From contig CAJTTD010000010.1 in assembly GCA_910579205.1 (NCBI GenBank), positions 11,107 to 75,106 on the forward strand: 64,000 bases of DNA, read 5' to 3'. The notes under the pieces were generated by a model, which was not told where the DNA came from, searched no databases, and worked only from the letters and a program-made list of their open reading frames with translations. Positions 24,503-33,371 of this stretch are shown in pieces. Position numbers and translations under genes: made by a program. How positions within the stretch are numbered: position 1 is the first letter of the stretch; the number at the start of each line of letters is the position of its first letter. This stretch comes from an uncultured Christensenella sp. (GTDB taxonomy: Bacteria > Bacillota > Clostridia > Christensenellales > Pumilibacteraceae).

Positions 24503-24898
24503 AAATTTGCTTGCTCGCAAAGGCAAATTTGCGCCGTACTTCAACGTAACTGCGTGTTTACGATAGGAAACACGGCGGCGACAGCCGCAAGTCAAAAGCT
24601 TGTTTTGGGTGCAGTTTTAAGTTATAATACCAGTAAATTTGCTTGCTTGCAAAGGCAAATTTGCGCCGTACTTCAACGTAACTGCGTGTTTACGATAGGA
24701 AACACGGCGGCGACAGCCGCAAGTCAAAAGCTTGTTTTGGGTGCAGTTTTAAGTTATAATACCAGTAAATTTGCTTGCTTGCAAAGGCAAATTTGCGCCG
24801 TACTTCAACGCAACTGCGTGTTTACGGTAGGAAACACGGCGGCGATAGCCGCAAGTCAAAAGCTTGCTTTTGACGCAGTTTTAAGTTATAATCAAACC
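24503..24898 (+). repeat. Three 132-bp tandem repeats carrying promoter-like and hairpin elements
   Basis: Units at 24503-24634, 24635-24766 and 24767-24898. The first two are nearly identical, the third diverges at its end. Each begins with an inverted repeat AAATTTGC ... GCAAATTT, contains GTGTTT...AAACAC and GCGGC...GCCGC hairpins, and ends with a promoter-like TTG(T/C)TT-17-TATAAT pointing right. Because 132 is divisible by 3, a frame stays open across them, but it has no independent support as a protein. The last promoter drives the GNAT gene. Expansion and contraction of these units could vary the dose of promoters upstream of that gene. Confidence 0.85.
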
Positions 24899-24930
24899 AC
24901 GGTCAACGCTAATGTTTCGGAGGCTCTTAT

Positions 24931-25389
24931 ATGGATATTCAGATCAAAAGATATACTAAAGATAAAATACCCGACGTATTGAATTTTGAAAAAAGATTGC
25001 GAGAAGAGGAAAACTTTTGGGGCTGGGAAATAAACGACGCATATATTCAAGCGGTCGAAAAAAGCTTCGACGACAGTGAATTTAAAAACTCGATCTCATT
25101 GTTGGCTTATGACGGAAACATCGTTATAGGACGGATCGATTCAACCATAATAGCAAGCCATTTTGACGGGGCTAAAAAATCGTATTTGGATTGGATATGC
25201 GTTATTAAAAGTTACAGACATCGTGGCGTTGCTCAAAAATTGCTGGAAGAATTGAGAGCGCTATTGAAAAATAATAATATCGACACATTGATCGCTCTCA
25301 CTGCTTCAAACGAAGAGGCTCAAAACTTTTATAGAAATGTGCCAGATTCCGAAATGCGAGATATCGGTATTTGGATAAACATAAATTAA
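24931..25389 (+). CDS. GNAT-family N-acetyltransferase
   Basis: A 152-residue GNAT enzyme. The acetyl-CoA-binding core is visible: LDWICVIKSYRHRGVAQKL (motif A, with the R-x-x-G-x-A/G loop, about 91-109), preceded by strand-forming ISLLAYDGNIVIGRID and followed by NEEAQNFYRN. GNATs acetylate proteins, antibiotics or small molecules; the substrate cannot be read here. GGAGG lies 8 bases before ATG 24931. The nearest promoter is the TATAAT at the end of the third 132-bp repeat. Base composition is more AT-rich than flanking core genes, suggesting possible acquisition. Confidence 0.82.
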   Translation: MDIQIKRYTKDKIPDVLNFEKRLREEENFWGWEINDAYIQAVEKSFDDSEFKNSISLLAYDGNIVIGRIDSTIIASHFDGAKKSYLDWICVIKSYRHRGVAQKLLEELRALLKNNNIDTLIALTASNEEAQNFYRNVPDSEMRDIGIWININ

Positions 25390-25465
25390 ATTTAAAAATT
25401 TCACATTATAAAACTCGGCTCGTAATATTGCAAGGAAGTAGGGCGGACAACAATTTTTAACAAAA

Positions 25466-25497
25466 TAAAAACCCCCGTAAGGAGGTTTTTATTTTGC
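25466..25497. terminator. Bidirectional terminator between the GNAT gene and the pyruvate oxidoreductase gene
   Basis: AAAACC-C-CC (25468-25476) pairs with GG-A-GGTTTT (25481-25489) with one mismatch and loop GTAA; T-rich on both strands. Confidence 0.8.
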
Positions 25498-25536
25498 CGT
25501 TTTATGCGTTATGCGCCGTTACGGTAAGATCAACCG

Positions 25537-28500
25537 TTATTCCTTGCCCGCGCGCTTTTTGTAGCCGTCGAGACGGTCTTTTGCTTCTTTTTCGGCTCTT
25601 GCAAACAGTTCTTGAGCAACGTCGGGTTTTGCCTTGGCGAGCGATTTGTAGCGCGTTTCGCCGGCGATAAACTCTTGATAGCTGCCCGTAGGATCTTTGG
25701 AGTCGAGAATAAACGGGTTTTTGCCTTGGTCGGCAAGCTCGGGGTTGAAGCGGTAGAGCTGCCAGTAACCTGCTTTGACGGCCTTGTCTTCTTCCGCCAT
25801 GCCGTTGGACATGTCGATACCGTGGTTGATGCAAGTCGCGTATGCAATGATGAGCGAAGGACCGTGATACGCTTCCGCTTCCGCGATAGCTTTTATCACT
25901 TGGTTTTTATCCGCGCCCATTGCCACTTGCGCTACGTAAACATAGCCGTAAGTCATAGCCATTGCGCCGAGGTCTTTCTTTTTGGTGCGCTTGCCGCCCG
26001 CGGCGAACTTAGCGACCGAACCCGTAGGCGTGGACTTGCTCGACTGTCCGCCCGTATTGGAGTACACTTCGGTATCCACGACGAGCACGTTCACATCTTC
26101 GCCCGAAGCGAGAACTTGGTCGAGACCGCCGTAACCGATGTCGTATGCCCAACCGTCGCCGCCGAATATCCAGACCGACTTTTTGATGAGGCAGTCTTTT
26201 TCGTCATTGATGTAGTTGAGTTCCGTCTTGAGATCGCCCTTGGCTGCTTTGATAGCGGCGGGGAGAAGCTCGGTTATCTCTTGCGCGGCGGCTTTGCTGC
26301 CCGCGGCGTCGTCGTAAACTTTGAGCCAGTTTTCGAGCGCGGCTTTGAGTTTGGCTTGAGGATCGAGCGCGATAGCTGCGTTAACGTGCGCTAAAAGCTC
26401 GTTTACGCGCGCTTTGTAAGCAAGGCGCATGCCGTAACCGAATTCGGCGTTGTCCTCGAACAGCGAGTTTGCCCACGCCGGACCTTTGCCTTCCACGTTT
26501 TTGGTATAAGGGCAGGTAGGTGCGGAACCGCCGTATATGGACGAGCAACCCGTCGCGTTGGCAACGATCATGCGATCGCCGAAGAGCTGCGTAATAAGCT
26601 TGATGTAAGGCGTTTCGCCGCAGCCCGCGCACGCGCCCGAGAACTCGAACAGCGGTTGCAAGAATTGGCTTCCCTTTACCGTGTCGATCTTAACTTTGTC
26701 GGATACGTCGGCAAACGGTATCTTGAGCGAGTAGTTGTAGTTTGCCGTTTCGGTTTCAACAACATCGTCGAGAGCGACCATTTTAAGCGCCTTTTCTTTT
26801 GCGGGGCAGATGTTTGCGCACGATCCGCAGCCCGTGCAGTCGAGCGGGGAGAGCTGTATGCGATAGCTCAGACCCGAATCCTTGAGCTGGGCAAGCGCGG
26901 GTTTCGCGACGTAAGTCTTGGGCGCTTTTGCCGTTTGTTTTTCGTCGGTCAAAACGGGACGCAAGCAAGCGTGCGGGCAAACGAGCGAGCACTGGTTGCA
27001 CTGTATGCAGTTGTCGGGTATCCATTGCGGTACGGTAGGCGCAATGCCGCGCTTTTCAAACTTGGTCGTGCCGCTGGGAACTGAACCGTCGGGCGCAAAC
27101 GCCGATACGGGAAGCTTGTCGCCTTCTTGACGGAGTATGGGACGAATGACGTTTTTAAAGTAGTCGTCGCCGGATACTTCCGCGGGAACTGCGCCCGTAG
27201 TCGCGTCCGCCCATGCTGCGGGAACGTTTATTTCCACAAGTCCCGATATGGCGTTGTCTACGCAAGCATAGTTCATGTTTACAACGTCATCGCCCTTCTT
27301 GCCGTAAGCTTTTTTGATCATCTGTTTCATGTAGCTTTCGGCTTCTTCGTAGGGTATGATGTTGGCGAGCTTAAAGAACGCCGCTTGGCAAACGGTGTTG
27401 ACGCCCTTTCTCGCGCCGATCTCGTTTACTATCTTGAGCGCGTCGATCGTGTAGAACTTGATATGCTTTTTGGCGATCGCGCGTTTCATTTCCGCGGGAA
27501 GCTCATGCTCGAGCTGTTCGGGCGTCCAGTGGCAGTTCAAAAGGAACACGCCGCCTTCCTTGATGTCCGTTACCATATCGTAGTGTGTAACGTAGGACGG
27601 GTTGTGGCACGCCACGAAGTCGGCTTGATCGATGAGATAGGTGGACTTTATGGGAACGTCGCCGAAGCGCAAGTGCGAAATGGTAAGTCCGCCCGACTTT
27701 TTGGAGTCGTAGAAGAAATAACCTTGCGCATACTTGTCCGTATGGTCGCCTATGATCTTGATGGAGTTCTTGTTAGCGCCGACAGTGCCGTCGCTGCCGA
27801 GACCGTAGAACTTGCAACGCACAGTGCCTTCGGGCGACGCGTTGACAAACTCCGAAAAGTCGAGCGAAGTGTGCGTTACGTCGTCGTTGATACCGATGGT
27901 GAAGTGGTTTTTGGGTTCTTTGGCTTCGAGGTTGTTGTAAACGGCGTTTACCATGGACGGGTTGAACTCTTTGGAGCCCAAGCCGTAGCGTCCGCCGATG
28001 ACGGCTATGTCGCGTTTTCCCGCTTCCGCGAGCGCGGTGCATACGTCGAGATAGAGCGGCTCGCCCAAAGAACCGGGTTCTTTCGTGCGGTCGAGAACGG
28101 CTACGCGTTTGACGGAGGCGGGGAGCGCATCCGTAAAGTGCTTGACCGAGAACGGACGGTAAAGACGTACTTTGAGCAAGCCTACTTTTTTGCCCTTGCT
28201 TGCGAGATAGTCTACTGTCTCTTCAACCGCTTCGCAGCCCGAGCCCATCATTATTATAACGTTTTCCGCGTCGGGCGCGCCGTAATACTGGAACAGTTTG
28301 TATTCTCTGCCGGTGAGCGATTTGACTTCGTTCATCATCGCCTGAACGATCTCGGGCGCGGCGTCGTAGTACTTATTGGCAGCTTCGCGGTTTTGGAAGT
28401 AGATATCCGCGTTTTGCGCCGTACCTTTCTGATGCGGGTGATCGGGGTTGAGCGCGCGCGATTTAAACTCGCGTATCTCTTCCATGCAGCCCGTCTTTTC

Positions 28501-29079
28501 TACGAGCTTCTTCATCTCGTCGTACTCTATGCCGTCTATCTTGTCGATCTCGTGGCTGGTACGAAATCCGTCGAAGAAGTGAAGGAAGGGAACTTTTGCT
28601 TTGAGCGTGGACAAGTGCGCTACGAGCGCGAGATCCATCGCTTCCTGTACGGAGTTGGACGCGAGCATCGCAAAGCCCGTTTGGCGGCAAGCCATAACGT
28701 CGGCATGGTCGCCGAATATATTGAGCGCGTGAGCAGCGAGAGCGCGTGCGCTTACATGAAATACCGTCGGCAACAGCTCGCCCGATATCTTGTACATATT
28801 GGGGATCATGAGGAGCAGACCTTGGCTCGCAGTGTAAGTCGTAGTGAGAGCGCCCGCCGCAAGCGCGCCGTGGACTGCGCCCGCCGCGCCGCCTTCGGAC
28901 TGCAACTCTGCGATCCGAAGCTCTTGACCGAACATGTTTTTACGTCCGGCAGTCGCCCATTCGTCGGCATACTCCGCCATCGGAGACGACGGCGTAATAG
29001 GATATATAGCCGCTACCTCCGAAAAAGCATACGCCACGTGCGAAGCCGCGGTATTGCCGTCGATAGTCATCTTTACCAT
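25537..29079 (-). CDS. nifJ: Pyruvate:ferredoxin (flavodoxin) oxidoreductase
   Basis: A 1180-residue single-chain PFOR that converts pyruvate and CoA to acetyl-CoA, CO2 and reduced ferredoxin, the standard anaerobic route in Clostridia. Domains in order: TPP-binding pyrimidine domain (YPITPSSPMAEYADEW near residue 25), transketolase-like middle, CoA/gamma domain, two ferredoxin-like 4Fe4S clusters (CIQCNQCSLVCP and CTGCGSCANICP, about 690-760), and the C-terminal TPP domain (SGACAGCGETPY, NATGCSSIYGG, FGGDGWAYDIG). Start 29079 is supported by GGAGG 5 bases away and by homology beginning MVKMTIDGNTA; the frame extends 37 codons upstream into the leader. Oxygen sensitivity of PFOR fits an anaerobe. 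Confidence 0.96.
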   Translation of the reverse strand: MVKMTIDGNTAASHVAYAFSEVAAIYPITPSSPMAEYADEWATAGRKNMFGQELRIAELQSEGGAAGAVHGALAAGALTTTYTASQGLLLMIPNMYKISGELLPTVFHVSARALAAHALNIFGDHADVMACRQTGFAMLASNSVQEAMDLALVAHLSTLKAKVPFLHFFDGFRTSHEIDKIDGIEYDEMKKLVEKTGCMEEIREFKSRALNPDHPHQKGTAQNADIYFQNREAANKYYDAAPEIVQAMMNEVKSLTGREYKLFQYYGAPDAENVIIMMGSGCEAVEETVDYLASKGKKVGLLKVRLYRPFSVKHFTDALPASVKRVAVLDRTKEPGSLGEPLYLDVCTALAEAGKRDIAVIGGRYGLGSKEFNPSMVNAVYNNLEAKEPKNHFTIGINDDVTHTSLDFSEFVNASPEGTVRCKFYGLGSDGTVGANKNSIKIIGDHTDKYAQGYFFYDSKKSGGLTISHLRFGDVPIKSTYLIDQADFVACHNPSYVTHYDMVTDIKEGGVFLLNCHWTPEQLEHELPAEMKRAIAKKHIKFYTIDALKIVNEIGARKGVNTVCQAAFFKLANIIPYEEAESYMKQMIKKAYGKKGDDVVNMNYACVDNAISGLVEINVPAAWADATTGAVPAEVSGDDYFKNVIRPILRQEGDKLPVSAFAPDGSVPSGTTKFEKRGIAPTVPQWIPDNCIQCNQCSLVCPHACLRPVLTDEKQTAKAPKTYVAKPALAQLKDSGLSYRIQLSPLDCTGCGSCANICPAKEKALKMVALDDVVETETANYNYSLKIPFADVSDKVKIDTVKGSQFLQPLFEFSGACAGCGETPYIKLITQLFGDRMIVANATGCSSIYGGSAPTCPYTKNVEGKGPAWANSLFEDNAEFGYGMRLAYKARVNELLAHVNAAIALDPQAKLKAALENWLKVYDDAAGSKAAAQEITELLPAAIKAAKGDLKTELNYINDEKDCLIKKSVWIFGGDGWAYDIGYGGLDQVLASGEDVNVLVVDTEVYSNTGGQSSKSTPTGSVAKFAAGGKRTKKKDLGAMAMTYGYVYVAQVAMGADKNQVIKAIAEAEAYHGPSLIIAYATCINHGIDMSNGMAEEDKAVKAGYWQLYRFNPELADQGKNPFILDSKDPTGSYQEFIAGETRYKSLAKAKPDVAQELFARAEKEAKDRLDGYKKRAGKE

Positions 29080-29161
29080 AAGTACCTCCAAAGTAAATAT
29101 TACGTAATTGATCGCATACGCCGCTATCGGCATATACAAGTCTGTATAAACAAACCAATAT

Positions 29162-29190
29162 ATTATATATCTTTTAAAATATAAAGTCAA
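29162..29190 (-). promoter_or_regulatory. Promoter of the pyruvate oxidoreductase gene
   Basis: Minus strand: TTGACT (29190-29185), 17 bases, TATAAT (29167-29162). The leader is about 75 bases. Confidence 0.85.
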
Positions 29191-29229
29191 GACTCTAAAG
29201 AATAATTTATCAAATACCGCAAAATTCGG

Positions 29230-29259
29230 TTGCCATCGCCTTGCTATAAATGATATAGT
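29230..29259 (+). promoter_or_regulatory. Candidate promoter of icd
   Basis: TTGCCA at 29230-29235, 18 bases, TATAGT at 29254-29259; divergent from the nifJ promoter. Confidence 0.6.
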
Positions 29260-29301
29260 ATTTATGCACTGTTACGACTAAGCACTTGGAAGGGAGCATA
29301 T

Positions 29302-30510
29302 ATGAAGATCGTATACAAAACGCCCGTAGTGGAAATGCAAGGCGACGAAATGACGCGTATTTTGTGGGATTGGATAAAGGATATTTTGATCGAGCCGTAC
29401 GTCGAGCTGAACACCGAATTTTACGATCTCGGGATTGATAACCGCGAAAAAACCGCGGACAAAGTAACGACCGACGCGGCGGAAGCTATAAAAAAGTACG
29501 GCGTGGGCGTTAAGTGCGCCACCATAACTCCCAACGCGCAGCGCGTGGAAGAGTACGGGCTTTCCAAGATGTGGCTGTCGCCCAACGGCACGATACGCGC
29601 GGCTCTCGACGGCACGGTGTTCAGAACGCCCATAATGGTGCGCGGCATAACGCCGTACATACCGAGCTGGACGTCGCCTATAACAATAGCAAGGCATGCG
29701 TACGGCGACATTTACAAAAACAGCGAGATACGCGTGGACGGCGCGGCGCAATGCTCGTTGAGCGTCAAGTATGCGGACGGCAGAACGGAAAACAAAAGCA
29801 TAGTCGATCTGGACGGCGCGGGCATTTTGCAAGGCGTTCACAACAAGGACGCTTCCATATATTCGTTTGCTCGGTCGTGTTTCAACTACGCGCTCGACGT
29901 TCGTCAAGACGTGTGGTTCGGCACGAAGGATACTATAAGCAAGACGTACGATCATAGGTTCAAGGATATATTCCGCGACGTGTTCGACGGCGAGTATAAA
30001 GGCAAGTTCGAAAAAGCGGGCATACGGTACGAATATTCGCTCATAGACGATTCGGTGGCGCGCGTCATACGCAGCAACGGCGGGTTTATTTGGGCGCTTA
30101 AAAATTACGACGGAGACGTGATGAGCGACATGGTGGCAACGGCTTACGGTTCGCTCGCAATGATGACGAGCGTGCTCGTTTCGCCCGACGGCAATTACGA
30201 ATACGAAGCGGCGCACGGCACGGTTACGCGGCATTATTACCGCCATTTAAAAGGCGAGACCACGTCCACAAACCCCGTCGCGACTATATTTGCATGGACG
30301 GGCGCGCTCAATCGCCGCGGCGAGACCGAAAACAACAAAGCGCTGTCCGAGTATGCCGCTAATATGGAAAATGCGTGCAAAGCTACGATAGAGCGCGGCG
30401 TTATGACGGGCGATCTCGTTCCCATGTTCAAGCGCGACGGCATTATAGCAAAAAGCGTATCTACGCGCGAGTTTTTGAAAGAAATATCTGCTACTTACGA
30501 AAATATGTAA
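29302..30510 (+). CDS. icd: NADP-dependent isocitrate dehydrogenase, homodimeric (eukaryote-like) type
   Basis: A 402-residue enzyme converting isocitrate to 2-oxoglutarate. It belongs to the subfamily shared with Thermotoga and eukaryotic cytosolic IDH rather than the E. coli type: VEMQGDEMTRI at the N-terminus, SPNGTIRAALDGTVFR (substrate loop), RHAYGDIY, DSVARVIRSNGGFIWALKNYDGDVMSD with metal-binding aspartates, and the coenzyme motif EAAHGTVTRHYYRHLKGE. In an anaerobe it probably serves glutamate synthesis through a partial TCA pathway. A GGAAGGGAG ribosome site precedes ATG 29302. It is monocistronic, with a strong terminator. Confidence 0.93.
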   Translation: MKIVYKTPVVEMQGDEMTRILWDWIKDILIEPYVELNTEFYDLGIDNREKTADKVTTDAAEAIKKYGVGVKCATITPNAQRVEEYGLSKMWLSPNGTIRAALDGTVFRTPIMVRGITPYIPSWTSPITIARHAYGDIYKNSEIRVDGAAQCSLSVKYADGRTENKSIVDLDGAGILQGVHNKDASIYSFARSCFNYALDVRQDVWFGTKDTISKTYDHRFKDIFRDVFDGEYKGKFEKAGIRYEYSLIDDSVARVIRSNGGFIWALKNYDGDVMSDMVATAYGSLAMMTSVLVSPDGNYEYEAAHGTVTRHYYRHLKGETTSTNPVATIFAWTGALNRRGETENNKALSEYAANMENACKATIERGVMTGDLVPMFKRDGIIAKSVSTREFLKEISATYENM

Positions 30511-30518
30511 TATCTAAA

Positions 30519-30549
30519 CAAAAGAGCGGCGTACCGCTCTTTTGTTTTT
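30519..30549 (+). terminator. Terminator of icd
   Basis: AAAGAGCGG (30521-30529) pairs with CCGCTCTTT (30534-30542), then TTGTTTTTG. Confidence 0.92.
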
Positions 30550-30693
30550 GGACGTACGCCGTTCCGTTAAACAAAACTTGATTTAAATATTACTTGCGTA
30601 TTTCAGCAGTTTGACAAAGATATAACGCTCTTTTAGCATGCTTGCGCTATTGCATGACGTAACGCGCATAAATGTTCCTTTTAGACGCAAAAT

Positions 30694-32115
30694 ATGCGTA
30701 TGAATGCAAAGGAGCGCATACTCGAAAATTTCAAAACGCCGTCCAACATCGTAACGCGCGATATCAAATGCGGCAAAGCGAGCGGATATGTTTTAGTCAA
30801 TCCCGACATAAGCGATTCCAAGACCGTCCGCGCCGTGTTTTTTGCGCTCGAAAAGGAGAGCAACGCGCATTTGAAAACGCTCGAGGAGTTCGAGCGGTAC
30901 GCTTTGTACGAATGCGAAACGGAAATATCTTCCGACATAGACGATTGCATAAATAAACTGTTAAACGGCGATACGCTCGTGTGCGTGGAAGGCGACGAGC
31001 GGTATTTGGTGGTAACGTCGCGCGCGTACGTTATCCGCGGCATAACCGAGCCGCCGACGGAAACGGTAATGCGCGGACCGCGCGAGGGATTTATAGAAGA
31101 CCTTCGTACCAATCTGTCTCTTCTCGAACGGCGGCTCAAAACGCCCGACCTTGCTATAGAAAAAATACAAGTGGGGCGGCGCACAAAGACTAACGTCGCT
31201 ATCTGTTATCTGTCGTCCGTTGCCGACGGGCGAGTGGTAGCCAAGATAAAAGAGCGTCTCGACAAGATAGACGTGGACGGCATTGTAGACAGTCATTACT
31301 TGGTGCCCTATCTGGAAGAGAAACCGCTGTCGCTGTTTTCGCAGTCGGGCGTAAGCGAAAAACCCGATATTGTAGCCGCCAAACTGCTCGAAGGGCGCGT
31401 TGCGCTTTTTGTGGACGGTTCGCCTATAGTCGTTACCGTGCCGTTTGTGGCGGTAGAGGAATTTCAGTCGGGCGAGGACTATTATCAACGCTCGTCTTAC
31501 AGTACGTTTATACGCGTTTTGCGTTATGTCGCGCTCGCGCTCGCCACGCTTTTGCCGGGGCTTTATGTCGCGCTTCAAAACTTCCACTACACGCTCATAC
31601 CCGTGCGGTTCATGATAACGCTTATGACGGCTATCAAAGGATTGCCGTTGTCTCCGCTCGCAGAGACGCTGCTCGTGCTGTTGCTGTTCGAGATAATAAG
31701 AGAGGCGAGCGTAAGGATGCCGCGCGCCGTGGGCATGGCAATGAGCATAGTGGGCGCGCTCGTTTTGGGCGATACCGCGGTAAATGCGGGTATCATAAGT
31801 CCGCCCGCAGTCATGATAACTGCGCTCAGTTCCATAGCGTTGTTTACCGTTCCCAACATGATAGGCCCAATGAGCGTGTTGCGCCTGTTATTTACGATAG
31901 CGGGCGGGTTGACGGGGCTTTTCGGCTTGATAATCTCCGTGCTGTTTACCTTCCATTACGTAAGTTCGCTGAACGGTTACGGCTCGCCCTATCTCGCGCC
32001 CTTCGCGCCGCTCATTTATTCCGATTTTAAGGACGCGATAGAGCGCGCGCCGTTCAGAGACATGAAAAAACGACCCAAGTCGATACCCAACAAAAATCCA
32101 AACAGACAAGCGTGA
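30694..32115 (+). CDS. Spore germination receptor subunit A (GerAA/SpoVAF family)
   Basis: A 473-residue GerA-family protein of the spore inner membrane. The N-terminal hydrophilic half (1-270) ends in the conserved EEFQSGEDYYQRSSYSTFIR stretch, which leads into the membrane region with five or so helices containing LLPGLYVAL, LLVLLLFEIIREAS-V-RMP and AVGMAMSIVGALVLGDTAVNAGI. GerA proteins with GerB and GerC subunits sense germinants and trigger ion release. It heads an operon of three germination genes. No good ribosome site is seen before ATG 30694. The 183-base gap upstream has no clear sigma-A promoter, which would fit forespore-specific transcription, but I could not place a sigma-G site. 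Confidence 0.93.
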   Translation: MRMNAKERILENFKTPSNIVTRDIKCGKASGYVLVNPDISDSKTVRAVFFALEKESNAHLKTLEEFERYALYECETEISSDIDDCINKLLNGDTLVCVEGDERYLVVTSRAYVIRGITEPPTETVMRGPREGFIEDLRTNLSLLERRLKTPDLAIEKIQVGRRTKTNVAICYLSSVADGRVVAKIKERLDKIDVDGIVDSHYLVPYLEEKPLSLFSQSGVSEKPDIVAAKLLEGRVALFVDGSPIVVTVPFVAVEEFQSGEDYYQRSSYSTFIRVLRYVALALATLLPGLYVALQNFHYTLIPVRFMITLMTAIKGLPLSPLAETLLVLLLFEIIREASVRMPRAVGMAMSIVGALVLGDTAVNAGIISPPAVMITALSSIALFTVPNMIGPMSVLRLLFTIAGGLTGLFGLIISVLFTFHYVSSLNGYGSPYLAPFAPLIYSDFKDAIERAPFRDMKKRPKSIPNKNPNRQA

Positions 32116-32123
32116 GGCGTGAT

Positions 32124-33371
32124 ATGTCGGAAAACAACAGCGCAACGGAAGATGTAAAGTCCCAATCGAGCGGCAGTACGTCTGGAGAAAGAGCAGACGT
32201 GTGCGAAAAGCAGTCTACGTCGCGACAGCTTGTCATGATAGTTTTTATCATGGCGTTTGCGACAAAGATGTTTTTGCTGCCCATATTTTTGATACAAACG
32301 ATAGGACGCGACGCGTATATAGCGCTCGCAATAGGCGGCGGCATAGATCTTTCGGCGCTCGCCGTGTTTATCGTGTGCATGGTAAAAGCGCAAACCGATT
32401 TTTTTACGATCTTGAGCGCGGTGCTCGGCAAGGTCGGCGCAAAGATAACCGTCGGCATAATAGGCTTGTTCTTATTCTTTAAGCTCAACATAGGGATATC
32501 TGAAACGCTGAGGTTTTATTCGGGCAGTGTGTTCGGCGATTTTAACGTTTTGTTCATGCTCGTGCCGCTTTTGATATTCTTTTGCGCGGTGGCAAACCAT
32601 ACTTTGCGCGCGCTGTGTCGGCTCAACGAGATAATTTTACCGCTGATAGTGGTTTGCATTGCGATACTGATAACCGTAGTCGCGTTGACGGGTTTCGACC
32701 TTGCAAATATATTCCCGTCCATGCAATATCCCGACGTGTTCAAGACGGAAGCCGTACACCACGCCGCATGGCTGGGCGATTTTACGCCGCTCGTGCTATT
32801 TGTAGGGCGAACAAAAACAAAGAAGCATACGGCGCTTTTTGCGGGAATATCGGGAACGGTCGGAACGGGGATAGCCGTATTTTTCGCGCTTGTAATGAGT
32901 GCGGCGTTCGGCAACGTGCGCGTGTTGGTGGACAGCAGCACCAATCTTTCGAGCATATTGCAATATTCGCTCGGCAATGTTTACGGCAGAGTGGATCTGT
33001 TTTCGTCCGTAATATGGAGCATTTCCACATTCATAGAAAGCGCGTTGTTATATTACGCCGCGTGCAGATGCTTTGCGTTTGTGATAGGAAAGAACGCGCA
33101 TTTTTGGATAGCGCTCATCGCCGCGCTTGCGACTTATTTGATACAAGTGTGCGCAATGACCGATCCTACCGTATTTTCGGTGATCGTTACGTCTATCGTT
33201 ACTTCGGTCGCGACGTTGACATTGACCGTCGCAACGCCCGCGCTCGCGCTCGTCTGCACGCTCGTCCACCGCATGCGCTGCGAAAAAGACGTATCGGGCG
33301 GCGATAGTAAACAGAGCGGCGACTGCATAGGCGACGCGACAAGACGTGTAAACGGGGAGAACAGAATATGA
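32124..33371 (+). CDS. Spore germination receptor subunit B (GerAB, APC-like permease)
   Basis: A 415-residue polytopic membrane protein with about ten hydrophobic segments after a hydrophilic, Ser/Glu-rich N-terminal 35 residues. This is the amino-acid-permease-like GerB subunit that forms the germinant-binding part of the receptor. Start ATG 32124 is preferred over GTG 32112, because GAGG at 32113-32116 is then correctly spaced. The GerA stop codon overlaps that ribosome site. The 3' end overlaps the gerC-like gene by 4 bases. Its position between the A and C subunits matches the usual ger operon order. Confidence 0.88.
   Translation: MSENNSATEDVKSQSSGSTSGERADVCEKQSTSRQLVMIVFIMAFATKMFLLPIFLIQTIGRDAYIALAIGGGIDLSALAVFIVCMVKAQTDFFTILSAVLGKVGAKITVGIIGLFLFFKLNIGISETLRFYSGSVFGDFNVLFMLVPLLIFFCAVANHTLRALCRLNEIILPLIVVCIAILITVVALTGFDLANIFPSMQYPDVFKTEAVHHAAWLGDFTPLVLFVGRTKTKKHTALFAGISGTVGTGIAVFFALVMSAAFGNVRVLVDSSTNLSSILQYSLGNVYGRVDLFSSVIWSISTFIESALLYYAACRCFAFVIGKNAHFWIALIAALATYLIQVCAMTDPTVFSVIVTSIVTSVATLTLTVATPALALVCTLVHRMRCEKDVSGGDSKQSGDCIGDATRRVNGENRI

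Noticed and set aside
24503..24898. 132-bp units considered as a CRISPR array or MITE cluster
   Set aside because: No spacers and no target duplications; units are long and contiguous, better described as tandem repeats.
24554..24982. 142-codon open frame with a three-fold repeated protein sequence
   Set aside because: It stays open only because the 132-bp DNA repeat is a multiple of three; it overlaps promoters and hairpins and the start of the GNAT gene, and it has no ribosome site.
27127..29184. 685-codon open frame antisense to the pyruvate oxidoreductase gene
   Set aside because: The composition mirrors the real gene on the other strand, there is no ribosome site, and the product is rich in Arg/Val/Tyr without recognisable motifs.
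30511..30693. Sigma-G-type promoter for the ger operon
   Set aside because: Several CAT- and GCATG-like pieces occur, but none with correct spacing; I could not support a site.
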